Positions 37,905 to 49,740 of a DNA stretch of 64,000 nt are shown here, in pieces (the first letter of the stretch is position 1; each line of letters begins with the position of its first letter). The notes beneath the pieces are model-generated. The model did not search any database. It worked only from the letters and a program-made list of their open reading frames with translations, and was not told where the DNA came from. Origin of the DNA: Chromobotia macracanthus. Its lineage: Eukaryota > Chordata > Actinopteri > Cypriniformes > Botiidae. A program made the translations under genes and the position numbers. The stretch covers positions 4,782,001 to 4,846,000 of the forward strand of contig JAZGTH010000087.1 in assembly GCA_036877525.1 (NCBI GenBank), written 5' to 3'.

Positions 37905-38205
37905 TCTTCAATTACATTTACATTTAGTCATTTAGCAGACGCTTTTATCCAAAGCGACTTCCAAAGGACGAGAGCATTGAACATTTGTCTTGTACGCCAA
38001 CGAGCCAAGTCTACAAAGCTACATTTACAAGCGGACATTGTATTCTGTTACTAGAGAGAAAGATGGACTAGAGACAGATTTTTTTTTTTTTTTTGGAAGG
38101 ATAGAAGGATAGGATAGAGGGATGGGATAGGATAGAAGAGCATTAGGGTTCAGACAGGTGTCTGCGAAACAGGTGTGTTTTCAGTTGTTTTTTTTTTAGA
38201 ACATA
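37905..38205. repeat. SINE-tail-like interspersed repeat
   Basis: It begins TTACATTTACATTTAGTCAT, TTAGCAGACGCTTTTATCCA, AAGCGACTTCC, the well-preserved teleost tail also present at 8140 and 45868. It then runs through a (GGATA)-rich GATAGGATAGAGGGATGGG stretch to GGGTTCAGACAGGTGTCTGC, GAAACAGGTGTGTTTTCAG. No tRNA-like head is visible, so this is a different family that shares the tail, or a truncated copy. Confidence 0.6.
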
Positions 38206-39769
38206 TACATGTAAAGAAAAGACTGGAATTTTCAAAACTACCTATCACATATAGGGGGAACATGTTCATGTTGGTCATCAGCTGGGCCTGTTTCTTTATC
38301 TGCAGTTCTTTGATTGTGGATTGGGTCCAGCGGGTCAGTGAGTGAAGGCTTTGATCCAGATTTTAAGTTTTGCCTCCCAGACAAACACAAAGTGCTTAAC
38401 CAGCAGAATAAATGTGACCTGAAGCCTATTTCCAGTCAAATTTATCAGCAGCAAAAACAGAATCAAATATATTTATTTATATAGAATAATGGACAAACTT
38501 CAGTAGCCATAGAAAACGGTTCTCACAAATTGTGTGTTTCTCACAAATGATGTGTTACACTATACACACTTCCAATGCACACAATGTAATGCCACTAACT
38601 TTAACATGTTTAGCCACATTCCTTCTGCTATGTAGAGAAAACTGAGTGCATAAAATGTTTGACGTTCCACATTTTTCAGTTGAAAATAACCTAGGTTCTT
38701 AAATTGCACTATGGCCCTTTGCATTTTTCAGTGCAAACCCATTGAAAGAACAGTGCATACAGAGTGATGCAAACTTGAGACGTATCCAATGTTGTAGTAT
38801 GTTGTAGACAGTCCTAATTAACTTGCTATAATCTGTGCTATAATAAGATTTAAATAAATCTAATGTATCCAATCAAATCCAATGTTTTCATAGCTGCCCT
38901 GAGAACATTTCAGAGTAAAACTACTACGTGAACTAGATCTTTATGTATTTTTGTATGTGCATTAGCCTTAAAGTTAATGAAAAGCAAATAAAATTATAGA
39001 AAAAATATTTTCTGATACCGTACATAAGTGTTATTCATGGAGTTACACTTTAAACCATATTCCTGTCACTGCTGTCACTATGAAATTTAGAGAATAGACC
39101 AAATACTTTATAAAACTTTAATGCGGTCCAAACTGTAATCCAAAACTAAGAAATTTGCAAATGAGACTTTTCCAGTAATTCCATGTATAACTAGAATACA
39201 GTTTTCTGCATACTGTTTTGTTCAGTAAGCCTATGTATTATAATTTATTGTCTGTATAGCGGACAGTTTATGCTGAAACTAAATTTAGTGGACTAAGAAA
39301 AACAATGCAGTCAATCACTGACATTAAGAAGAAAATTAAATATGAAAGACATCTGGAAAATCACTAAAAGGCTCTTTGCAACATGATAGGACATAGGCAG
39401 CATTTAACTGGGAATCTGCAAGTGATCTCTTCACTAAAATCAATTTATTTTCAGAAAGGCCAGAGACACTCATTTCTTAGAATTCCACATCCTTCCTTTA
39501 AAACTAACTATTGCAAATTGATTACCAAATCAGCCAGACCCTAATAAGTGTGCAGTTTCCCTCCCATTGGATACATAGGCCTACTGTAGGTGAAGTCTGC
39601 CTGTATTTAAATATCATGTCACGTGTGCAGTAATTTGGCCCTAATTAAAATGTATAGTCTGACAGACTGCAGTATTGGCACAGTAAGTGAATAGTTAATG
39701 AACGTTACAGTCTTGTTTGAATGTCATTTTATTCATAGAACAGCGATATTATTAAAGGCGAAATCGAAT
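38206..39769. other. Gene-free upstream flank of flrt2
   Basis: AT-rich sequence with no recognised exon or repeat boundary. It lies 0.5-2 kb upstream of the predicted first exon, so it may hold proximal regulatory elements, but no specific site can be supported. Confidence 0.45.
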
Positions 39770-40620
39770 TAAATGTGCCCGCACCTCTGAAAGCAGCGGG
39801 TAAATCACATCGCTTCATGCGTGTTAAATCCCGTTTTGTCGCTCTCAAGAAATTAGCAGGCTTGAGTCTGCGCAACGACGTCTGCAATATAAAGTTAAAA
39901 GGTCGATTAAGCCAGAAAGGGTTACTTTGAAACAGTTTTATATTTATAAGTTATTGAGTTGCCTGATCATTTTATCTAATAATAGATATAATCTTAATAT
40001 TAATAAATATAGTGGTCAAAAATACTGAAAGCAAGCTCATATTTTTAAAAACTCACGGGTCAATTAAAATGTGTCATTCCACCCCTGTAATCTCTTTTCT
40101 CAGGGCAGTGTGGGAGGACCGACCGAAAACTGAGTGAAAACCAGAAAGAGAGGAAAAGAGAGTTAGTGAAAAGGAAGAGAGAGCGAGAGAGAGAGAGGGT
40201 GCAGTAAACAGATCATTACCAGCGCAATTTTCCTGTGTAAACATCTCTCGGAGATAAATCGGATAACTCTTGTTTTCTCTCCCGCGAAGTATGGTGATTC
40301 GTGGTGACGTGGATGTATTTTTGGCATTTTCGGCGTAACGGTGTAACGACTCTTGGAATGATGTTAATGTTGGGAATTTGATTTTTATGTACATTAAAGG
40401 TCTGAACTAGGGCTCAGTAGTGGGAAAGAGGATCAGAGGGAGCCGCTTCGGCACAAAACTACTGAGCGCGGACACCGAGCTCTGCAGACGGGAGTCAGTA
40501 TGCTGTCCGGAGGAGCAGCAAGCGGAGAGGAGCCAGGAACTGAGTCGTTTAAACAGTATGTTCTAGGAATGGTGTTGGATCTTTACGTGCCGCCCATACT
40601 ACCAAGTGCACGAAGAATGA
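39770..40620 (+). promoter_or_regulatory. flrt2: flrt2 promoter and 5' untranslated exon region
   Basis: CpG dinucleotides become frequent here relative to the flanks (CATCGCTTCATGCG, GCGCAACGACG, GAGCGCGGACACCGAGC, GACGGGAG). A purine-rich GAGA tract lies at about 40141-40200. This is what a CpG-associated vertebrate developmental promoter looks like. It precedes the coding exon by about 2.4 kb in the correct orientation. No TATA box is evident. The exact transcription start cannot be fixed from sequence alone. Confidence 0.55.
40400..40555 (+). other. flrt2: Predicted noncoding first exon of flrt2
   Basis: The GC-richer block ending ...GTCGTTTAAACA is followed by a good splice donor GTATGT at 40556. 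A matching acceptor, TTGTTTTGAAACAG, ends at 42576, giving an intron of about 2.0 kb. In vertebrate FLRT genes the coding sequence lies in one exon preceded by 5' untranslated exon(s), which fits. The 5' boundary given is a guess. Confidence 0.45.
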
Positions 40621-42576
40621 GATAGAACAAATGCTCATTGTGCTTTAAATATTGGCTGTATCTCGGATACTTATAATGATGTTTGATAAGGTAGGCAATG
40701 CAATAATCTGGTGGATGAATAATATCTGCTGAACTCCAAGAATAGGCTATAGGTGACGACCAAACATTAATGTAATAAGTGTTTATTTAGACGTGAATGA
40801 CTACTCAGTCATATTCTGCTGCCTGGGATTTCACGACAAACTATTTTGCTGTGTAACTGTATGGCTTTACTTATCCGTGCACTTCTGCGTTCATAGGACG
40901 AGGCTTGTACAGTTACGAATATTTTAATATTTCAAATAACATAAATGGTATATGGATATTGCTTTCACACAGAGTGGATAACTACAGCGTTTATCTGTTC
41001 AAACATCAGTGCGTAACATGGCACCATTTCTCTTCTACTTTGGCCGGCATATTCTGTACTCACAGCGCGGTTTCCAATATAGTGATTATTCATTCAAATC
41101 AACGACCTTCACTGAGCTCTCAGACTTACCTGATCAGCCTCGAAATGTTTTCTTATATACGAACTTTATTTGCTCAGATTGTGAACAGTTATTTACGGCA
41201 TTACCCATTGCGTTTTTGAAAGGATGCGGTTAACATGTATAGTTGACTTGGATAATTTAATAAACGGCTTATGTCATTAAGACAAATGATCCAAGCAAGC
41301 TACGGTTTACTATAAACCCTTTTTACACTTTATAATATGCCTTTTCAAATTATTTCTATATACACACGCGCGCACATTCACATATATAATAAGGATTTGT
41401 CTATACTGGTTTACATCAGACCCGTTAAAATAACATACATATGTTTTTGCATATGTTGCATGTGTTTTGTTTAAATTACACGGCTGCCACCATCTGTCAC
41501 ACCATGGTTCTTCGTTAAGATACAGCCATAGATTCTCAACTATATTACCAAGCAAATGGTATATCCAATGGAAAGATGTCTACTGGTCTACAGTAGATGT
41601 CTACAGTACTAAGGTCCCAGATGCTGAAAAAACTGTTAGTCTACTTTACAGTGAATTAAATTAAAAGGGCACTCACTGATCCTTACTAGTTCTATCATAA
41701 TCTATGCCTTACTAGTTATCATGTATTTATGAACACTGTTTTTGGAAAGGTCCCCACAAAATGTACATTTTGTGAAATTTGACAGTAGCATAAATATCAG
41801 CCAAAAGCTGTTTTCTGTCCCACAGGTACAAAATTAAAGTTTCTATCCAGTCTTGATTAAAGGGCTGCAGCTACCCTGCCCAACTACATAAAAATCAAAT
41901 TAAGCAGAATCTGAATTTCTGAAGCTGACTTGAAACAGGTCACAGATTTGAATCACCTGGAAATTAAAGAAATAAAACTTAAATAGTAGATAAATTGTGA
42001 GTTGTGATTCTGAGACTTATGACTATAAAAACCTGTGTTGATCATTTATTGCAGGTAGTGAGGCTAAATTATACGCCAGTTCCATTTAATTTGACAGGCA
42101 GCATTTGTCACTCTGAGCTATGTAGAGGACAACCCCCTCCCTCAGCTCATTTAATTGTTTTTCCTTCAGCTATGCTCAGTGAGATTATGCATGCTCTTAG
42201 ATGCATCATGAAGACACCATATGCAATATTGTCTCTATTTATCTATAATTAGAGGGCATATAACTTTAAAAGACTTGTAACAAATGCAATAATAAAAAAT
42301 GTCATTAAGCAATATTAAGCAATTTTGCATTGCTTAGTACTTAAGGTGTTTTTTTTAATGTGAACTATATTGCATAATGTTTATGCTTTTTAACAGTTTA
42401 TCCATGCTTTATCTAAGGTTTTTGTTGTCTTAAATTTCTTAAATAATTTAATTGTTGTGTGTCTTCTAAATCAGAGAGGAAGATGAATGTATGAAGAGTT
42501 TCAATCTTCTTAGGATCACATTTTTGTTGTTAACCCATAGCTATTAGTATTTAAATTTCTTCTTGTTTTGAAACAG

Positions 42577-42981
42577 GTCTCTGGACCCAAATGTCACATG
42601 TTGAGGAAGCAGCTTGGGCTGGAGCCCATCAGTACTTGACAGGCTGGAAGGTGGCCAGTGTGACTCTGTGCTTCAGCGCACTCTCAGTCACACCTTGCCT
42701 GGGCCTTGCACTGAGTGAGAGGAGTTCTGGAATTATCTGATATTTCAGCATGGATGGCTTATGTGAGAGAGCCCATACACTCTAATGAGACCACCTCATC
42801 AGATAAGGACAAGAAATGATGAAGGATTAGTCCTTAAATTCCTGATTTATCTGTGAACTGCACAATAAAATAGTCTTTTAGAGGATCTTTTTTGCTGCAT
42901 TGTTACATTTCCTTTTTACTTCCCCAAAACCCCAATTTTCTATTTTCTTACCATTTCCTTCCCCTCCCTTTCGTTTTCATT
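42577..42981 (+). other. flrt2: 5' untranslated part of flrt2 coding exon
   Basis: The segment lies between the predicted acceptor at 42576 and the chosen start codon at 42982. It contains upstream ATGs, and the frame upstream of the start is open from 42892. A pyrimidine-rich run (about 42903-42980) just before the start means a later acceptor is also possible. Confidence 0.4.
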
Positions 42982-44940
42982 ATGGAGTTTCAGGCTGGGT
43001 TTTGGAACAATGATTGGACTTCATTTCTTCGCTTTTGGTTGACAGTGTTGTTGAGCTTACATGTGCAATTAAGCCCCATCGCATCTTGTCCTGAAGAATG
43101 CCGTTGTGATAAAACATTTGTTTACTGTAATGAGAGAAGCCTGACATCTGTGCCTCTAGGGGTGCAAGAGGGATTCAAGACCCTCTTCCTCCACAACAAT
43201 CAGATCAACAATGCTGGCTTTCCGTTGGAGCTTCACAATGTTGCATCTGTAGAGACTGTTTACCTATATGGAAACCAGCTGGATGAATTTCCCCTCAATC
43301 TTCCCAGGAACGTTCTAGTGCTTCACCTTCAGGAAAACAACATTCAGACTATCTCCAGGGCAGCACTAGCTCAGCTGGCCATGCTGGAGGAACTCCACCT
43401 GGATGACAACTCCATCTCCACTGTAGGGGTGGAGGAGGGGGCCTTCAGGAAAGCTGTCAGCCTCAAGCTTCTTTTCCTCACCAAAAACCACCTGAGCAGC
43501 ATTCCTATTGGATTACCGGCAGATCTTAAGGAGCTACGATTGGATGAGAATCGCATTGCTGACATTGATGAGGATGCCTTTCAGAATGTTACCACCCTAC
43601 AGCGACTGTTGCTAGATGGGAATCTCTTAGAGGATGAGGCCATTGCTCCTGGGACCTTCCAGGACTTGATCAACCTCAAAGAATTGTCCCTGGCACGCAA
43701 TTCACTTACCACTCCACCTCCATTGCTCCCTGGTGCATCCCTGACCAAACTCAATCTGCAGGAAAATCAGATTGACAATATTGAGGTGACAGCCTTTTCT
43801 GGCCTTAGTAAACTGGAGAGGTTAGATATCTCCAACAACCAGCTGCAGTTTCTTCCACCAGGTGTCTTTGATGACTTGAGAAACCTAAGGCACCTAAATG
43901 TGAGAAACAACCTCTGGCGTTGTGATTGCAGTATTAAGTGGGTCATTGCTTGGCTTAGGTCTCTGCCATCCATGGTTAATGTCCGTGGATTCACATGCCA
44001 CAGTCCAGAGAGAGTGCGTGGCATGGTAATTCGAGAACTCACTTTAGATGCAATTGACTGTCCCGTGGGCACAGTGCTGCATCCTTGGCCAACCCATTCA
44101 TATCCATCTACATTGCCACCCCGTAGAACCACCATTACCACCACACAAATGACTACCAATTTTTACTCCTCCTCAGCCAACCCCACACCCTCAGTAATGC
44201 ATTTTCCTCCAGGGCCCCTACCTCCCTATGAAGATCCCTTAAAAATTTCCTTTCATATTGTTAATTCTACCTGCATTGAAGTGAGCTGGGAATCTTATTT
44301 TACTGTGATGGCTTACAAAGTGACATGGGTCAAGATGGGGCAGAGCTTAATGAGTGATATCACTCAGGAAAGAACAATCCCAGGATACCAGCGACAACTT
44401 AGCCTGACGAATCTGGATCCCCGATCTCTATATCGCATCTGTGTGTATGTTCTGGATACTCTTAACACCTACAGACCAGGGGAGGATACAATCTGTTCTG
44501 AGGCTAAGACCAAGTCCATTTCTACATACTCTGAATCTGAGCAGGCTGCCCAGCAAGACAACACTTCTACACTCCTATTGGCTGGAGTGATAGGTGGGGC
44601 AGTGTTGGTGGTCTTAGTGACACTTCTGAGTTTGTTTTGCTGGCACATGCACAAAAAAAGCAGGTCAATGTCATCCAAATGGAAATACAATCGTGGCAGG
44701 AGAAAAGATGACTACTGTGAGGCAGGCACCAAAAAGGATAACTCCATCCTGGAAATGACTGAAACAAGCTTTCAGATAGTGTCGTTAAACAACGAGCAGC
44801 TTTTCAAAGGGGACTTCAGAATTCAGCCCATATATACACCTAATGGGGGGATTGGCCTTAGAGATTGTCACGTTAGTAACAATAGCATAGGTTACTGCAA
44901 AAGCAGCAATGTTCCCAGTGTGGACTTCTGCCACACATGA
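42982..44940 (+). CDS. flrt2: Fibronectin leucine-rich transmembrane protein 2
   Basis: FLRT2 is a single-pass cell-surface protein whose family binds latrophilin and UNC5 receptors in cell adhesion, repulsion and axon guidance and modulates FGF signalling. The 652-residue product has a hydrophobic signal peptide (about 1-35), an LRR N-cap CPEECRC (from 36), about ten leucine-rich repeats (60-310, e.g. LYLYGNQL-type and LDISNNQLQFLPPGVF), an LRR C-cap with WRCDC (about 310-359), a Ser/Thr/Pro linker, one fibronectin III domain (about 415-513), a transmembrane segment LLLAGVIGGAVLVVLVTLL (about 530-553) and a tail containing KWKYNRGRRKDDYCEAG and ending FCHT. The text matches FLRT2 better than FLRT1 or FLRT3. 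I chose the ATG at 42982 and not the in-frame one at 42892, because from 42982 the spacing to the first LRR cysteine equals that of mammalian FLRT2. The gene is uninterrupted, as in other vertebrates, and looks intact. Confidence 0.97.
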   Translation: MEFQAGFWNNDWTSFLRFWLTVLLSLHVQLSPIASCPEECRCDKTFVYCNERSLTSVPLGVQEGFKTLFLHNNQINNAGFPLELHNVASVETVYLYGNQLDEFPLNLPRNVLVLHLQENNIQTISRAALAQLAMLEELHLDDNSISTVGVEEGAFRKAVSLKLLFLTKNHLSSIPIGLPADLKELRLDENRIADIDEDAFQNVTTLQRLLLDGNLLEDEAIAPGTFQDLINLKELSLARNSLTTPPPLLPGASLTKLNLQENQIDNIEVTAFSGLSKLERLDISNNQLQFLPPGVFDDLRNLRHLNVRNNLWRCDCSIKWVIAWLRSLPSMVNVRGFTCHSPERVRGMVIRELTLDAIDCPVGTVLHPWPTHSYPSTLPPRRTTITTTQMTTNFYSSSANPTPSVMHFPPGPLPPYEDPLKISFHIVNSTCIEVSWESYFTVMAYKVTWVKMGQSLMSDITQERTIPGYQRQLSLTNLDPRSLYRICVYVLDTLNTYRPGEDTICSEAKTKSISTYSESEQAAQQDNTSTLLLAGVIGGAVLVVLVTLLSLFCWHMHKKSRSMSSKWKYNRGRRKDDYCEAGTKKDNSILEMTETSFQIVSLNNEQLFKGDFRIQPIYTPNGGIGLRDCHVSNNSIGYCKSSNVPSVDFCHT

Positions 44941-45512
44941 TGCTTTTTTATGGATGCTACAACCATTTGTTTAAAGAAAATGTAGTTGTAGTCAATATAC
45001 TGTACAGTACACACACACACATAAATATATAAATATATATATATTTCCAGGTGCAGTTAACATGGTAATTTATACTGTGGACAAGTATGTGTAATTCTGT
45101 TATATTTTCTATTCTTAGCAAATATGGGTTTTAGTTCATTTGGCTTAAGGACACTGTAGTTATTTTGTATAATCAGCTCGTTGGCTTGCAGTCCACAGGT
45201 TGTCTCTTGACCACTTTTAGATAATGAAAACTTTATTAACCACAGAACCAAAATATGCCCTTTTGCTGAAAAAAAAGCTACCCTATCACACACACAGTGC
45301 CGATTAAGTTAAAAATGAGCTTTTTTCAAATGAAGTGCACTTTCTTAATGCAGCAGAGAGCAAGAGCAGTCAATCAGGAAATGACATTTGGTGGAAATCA
45401 TATCTGAAAAGAAAAAGGACCACTGTTCACCACCTTGCAGTTGAAAGGCCAACAACAAGGAATGTGGTACAAGGTTGCAATAATTTTTTCACAACGTTTA
45501 TGTTTATTTTGT

Positions 45513-45526
45513 CCACAAGGGGGCAG
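45513..45526 (+). promoter_or_regulatory. CTCF-like motif
   Basis: CCACAAGGGGGCAG closely matches the CTCF core consensus (CCANNAGRKGGCRS class). It lies 0.57 kb after the flrt2 stop codon. Motif presence alone does not show occupancy. Confidence 0.35.
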
Positions 45527-45867
45527 CTTGTTTCAGTGGATACCAACTCTATCTACTGTAGCATTCAGATGATATCTAACTTGATCTGTCTAACATTTTG
45601 TTCCATAGCAGTTTTAGTTTTTGGAACTTATTTTCTCATTCTCATCTCTAATTCACTGCCCAAACATAACATGGTATTAAGTGGCAACATAATGAGGTAA
45701 ACCCCCAAGGTAATTAATATCCCAAGTGAGCACTTTAAGGTTACTGTTTTGTGTCTGCTTTAATTATAAAGTATGAAACATCCGGCAATGGAAAATGAAA
45801 ACTTGTAAGAGTATTACAATTTTGTTTACAGTAACTTATGTTTTTTATGGATTATAAATGAGGCCAT

Positions 45868-46000
45868 TATATTTACATTTTTGCATTTGGCAGATGCTTT
45901 CAGCCAAAGCAACTTGCAGTGCATTTTATGTATGGCATGTGTGTTTCAAGAGAACTGAACACACAAGCTTGGTGTTGCCATACTTTCATAGAGCTCATTT
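45868..46000 (-). mobile_element. Degenerate tRNA-derived SINE
   Basis: The plus text TTACATTTTTGCATTTGGCA then GATGCTTTCAGCCAAAGCAA matches the same SINE tail as 8140-8300. GTGTGTTTCAAGAGAACTGA ... GTTGCCATACTTTCATAGAG is an eroded version of the tRNA-like head seen there. Confidence 0.55.
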
Positions 46001-49000
46001 TAAATCTGTCTGCTTTTAAATGAATGTTATGAACATTCTACAGTGACATAATAGACATCCACATAATTATCTAGCTTTTCCTTTACTGATCAAGGCCCAT
46101 ATTTAATTAAGCACCACATCAGGTGGGGCAATGAATAGACATTTAAACAAAGGCCTTTTTCTCAGAGAAAAACTGGCACATGGCAGATTGTGTCTTTGAA
46201 AGATCCTTGCATGAGTGCAATTAGGACTATAATGGCCCACCAGTTATTCTGGACAGAGAGCCAAGTTTGGAATGCTGGCTTGCTGTGGAGAAGTATTTAT
46301 CATGCACTGTTACTCATAGACTTCACTTGCTTTGACAAGATTTCATTCTGTAGGCTGAGTTCAAACCCCTGCTGCATTATCCATGGTCCAAAAAAGAGAG
46401 AAAATATGCAGAGGTTATTTTGGCTTGGCAGGAGGATTCAGGGATTTGTTGTTAGGATGGATGTTCATGAAGTTTGATGAAGTTAACCCTTCATTGCGCT
46501 CTGTCTTGGCAAAAAAGTCAGATTTAGATGATACCTATTTACATCCAAACCACTCTTAGAATTACCTGAAATGAAACACATTTGATATTTATGACAAATA
46601 TGCCTGTATTTAAAAAGTATGTCAGGGAGCTTGGAGCTTGCACAGACTTAAAACACACATGCTTTTTCAGTAGTGCAAACAAAATGCTTTATTAAAGGGA
46701 AAAAGGGCTACTGCACTTTTGTGGTCATGAAAGTATTTCTCCTCAGCATCCAGCAGGCTGTTCCGACCACTGCGTCTCCGCTTCTCTTAAAATCTGGAAT
46801 ATCCTCAAGCTCCATTTCTCATAAAAAGGCTTTTAACTGATGTGTACTCCATTAACAATTCATTTCAAATCCTGTGGTCACCAGACCTATTTATCATACT
46901 TTATCCATAAACTCTGAAGTCCAGTGCGGTTGTCAGGCTCAGGTTCCCTGAGAGGAGGCAGTTGTGGTGGAAGAGACCCAAATAAATAGTTGTGAATTTA
47001 ACCCGTTAGAGAGATAAATCTGCACCAAGCTTCTCTCTAACAAATTTTCACAGACGAAAAGTAATGGTATTGGAACATATTTGTGCATTATGCCTGCTAT
47101 TAAAGTCCTCCAAGCCAAGGTATTTTTGCTGGTCATTACCAAAACCAGAAATGTTTCATACTAAATATAAGCAGTTTAATCTGTTGCCTTACTGTTACCC
47201 AGCAGTGTCATGATGTGGTTAATTTGAGTATTTGACATCATTTAAACAGAAGTCTGCAGATAATAGCAAAAGTCACAGATTTTGAAACCATGATTGTAAG
47301 AAAAGCACACATTTCGAAGAGCATTTGCAAAAAAACATCTTGACAGACATCAATAGATAACATTGCTAACAAGCCAAGGTCGATCCTTCAGACAAGAATG
47401 GCATGTTATGATTTAGAATGACTCATTGCACAACTCATATGGCATACATTGTTTTTTATTTTCTATGGATGAGCTGAAAATCACAGTAGTGGCCCTGTAG
47501 TCAGATGGATATATTACAAAAGGGATTGTGAGTAGTGGTCTGTGCCCATAATCATATCCAATAGGCAGTCAGTCTTTTGAAAAAAGCACACAGATTTGGT
47601 TCGGAATAATTGCTCTAAATAAATGTGAGGTGGAAAAAAGCACTACCACAAAAGTGGCTGAATATGTCTTAGATCATTGTGTGTCCCTTTCATAAATGTA
47701 TATTTTTGCTTCATTATGTTTTGAAAGTTTTTTGTCACCTGTCACCCTAAAAAGATGTATCCATAATTGCAACTTATTTAATGCAGGACTGTAAATTGGT
47801 TAATGTTGTTATATCAGCAAACTCTAGCTCATATTTCTTTTGGTCTTCTGGTGAGTGACTGTTCATTCTAATGTTAACCTGAAAGCCATGCCAGGTTAAG
47901 CAACACAGCCAGGAAACTTCATGTTTTTTAGTATTTTGAAATTGTTTTCTTCTGAATAAGGACCAGAAGTGATTCTAAACTTTCACGGAAGTCTCATGTT
48001 CAAGGTATTATAATTTTTTTTTTGGACAGTAAGCTGGGTAGAACCCATTGGGAACCAAAGTAACGTTTGTTTCCACTAAATTGTTGTTGTTGTCCCATTT
48101 ATGTGCCTTGAAATAAACGTACAATGTAAAGTCTTTAAAACCTTTAAATGTTTTTGCACAAGTTGTAAATAAAGAAACTGAGCTTTTTGAAAATAAAAGA
48201 GCCATCTGAAATGACCTGTGATTTTGTTCATTTATAGCCAAATTTCATTTTGGTTTCAATTTAAATTTCATGATGTTTGATCTGTTCATTACCACACGCA
48301 AATGTCTAACACTGTTGAATAGTGTGTGGATAAGTTTGTGGATTAATAATGATGGTTGCTTAGATAAAGTCAATGTGGCCTTAATTTAAATCTTGTTAGA
48401 AGATCAAATTGTTTAAATTGTAAGCTACCATGGCTTAATTAAGTAAATAAAAATTGCTCCCTAAAATAAATGTCCATCTATAGTGTATACTTCTGTTATT
48501 TTCTTAATGGTTACTGCTAGTAACTCAGTTGAAGATTGTCTTTCTGACTAATGGGACCTCATATAATATGAATTGTAGTGCTTTGATTTGTTGTACTAAG
48601 GTTTTTTGTCCACCTGCACATTTAATTTATTTTACATTTTCTTTGAAGTCATTGACAAAGTGCCAAAGACAGTTCCTAATTCCGTAAAAAAGGTGGTAAA
48701 GGTGGTTTTCGTGGAACTACTGGTGAGATGCTTTCCTTTTAATTCTGAGATAATTTTGAAATGGGTAATATTGCTGTATGAAAGGAAATTGCCCAGCAGC
48801 AGTGCTGGCAGCTGAAATGAGTCTCCCTGCTCTCTGGGGTAATCCGCCAGGTCAGTAGTCTTTCGTCTGTTTATCTGTTATTGAACAGGGTCACAATTAT
48901 CACACAGAAAAACTGTAGCCACCACTGATTGTGCATGATTACCCTGTTTTTGTAGGTGGCCCTCCTAGGATGGTTTGGATGTGTTTTTAATCTATCCAGA

Positions 49001-49227
49001 GGATAAAATGTTCATCAGCATAAGCTTAACCACAGGTTCAAAATAACAAAAATCAAACACAAAGCATAAACAAATCTCAGAACTGACAAATTTTCATTTT
49101 AGCTTTTAAGTCTCAATAGCCAATTACTTGGAATAATGACAAATCTCTGGGTTGTGTAGTACATAACTCTTGCCATGGCTGTGGTCTGTTTATCTGTATC
49201 AAAACTTGGAAATGCACTTCTGTGTCT
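46000..49227. other. Noncoding DNA downstream of flrt2
   Basis: AT-rich with short unrecognised frames. The 95-codon frame at 46190-46477 has no domain I know. Apart from the possible flrt2 3' end I see nothing specific. Confidence 0.45.
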
Positions 49228-49740
49228 GTTGTAGTATTTAAGCTTATTAGTGGTGCTTGTAAATCAAAGCCTCACTATTACTCTCTTGCATACTTATTAG
49301 TGGTGCTTGCAAAGATATTAAGGAAATATTAATATCAAGGATATTAAGGAGAGGTGCTCTATGACCTTTATAAGTGACCAGGTGTATGTTTTTTGGGCAT
49401 ACGAAAAAGTGGGCGAAAAATCCTATAAGCTTATATTAACATTGGACTGAATTTTGTAATGTCATAGCTCCACATCAGAATGTCGTAAAGAGTTGCGGGT
49501 GGGTTCATATTACTCAGCTTAGCAAGCAGCAACAATTGTTGACATTACAACTTCATAGCCATGCCCTAACAACCAGTTACAAAGTTACCATAGCAAATGC
49601 CACATAAAAAAAAAATCCCTTAGACTCAACATTGGGCAGATCTTTGTGACGTCATAACTCCGCATCAGAATGTAACAGAAATTTGGGGGTGAGCTCATAT
49701 CATTCAGCTTAGCAAGCAGCAACAAATGGTGACATTTAGT
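49228..49740 (+). repeat. Tandemly arranged repeat units
   Basis: Two levels of direct repetition occur. TTATTAGTGGTGCTTG followed by AAAGCCTCACTATTACTCT is partly repeated about 50 bp later (49241 and 49293). A unit of about 110 bp (ACATTGGACTG..., GTCATAGCTCCACATCAGAA, GCTTAGCAAGCAGCAACAA) at 49436-49545 recurs at 49629-49737 with a period of about 195 bp. The spacer includes CATAGCCATGCCCTAACAAC. It resembles a dispersed cyprinid repeat that carries internal tandem units. Confidence 0.65.

Larger units (their letters stand above)
44941..48190 (+). other. flrt2: flrt2 3' flank, probable long 3' UTR
   Basis: No other coding exon is recognised in this stretch. FLRT transcripts usually have long 3' untranslated regions. 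Candidate AATAAA signals lie at 48112-48117 and 48168-48173, with others upstream. I cannot tell which is used. A SINE relic interrupts the interval at about 45868. Confidence 0.35.

Noticed and set aside
40905..41233. Two overlapping plus frames in the flrt2 intron
   Set aside because: They lie inside the predicted first intron, overlap in different frames and have no known domain.
42892..42981. 30-codon N-terminal extension of flrt2
   Set aside because: The in-frame ATG at 42892 is upstream of a start whose signal-peptide length matches mammalian FLRT2. The extension is T-rich and hydrophobic without similarity, so it is treated as 5' UTR.
43371..44767. Minus-strand frames opposite flrt2
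   Set aside because: Shadows of the strongly coding plus-strand frame.
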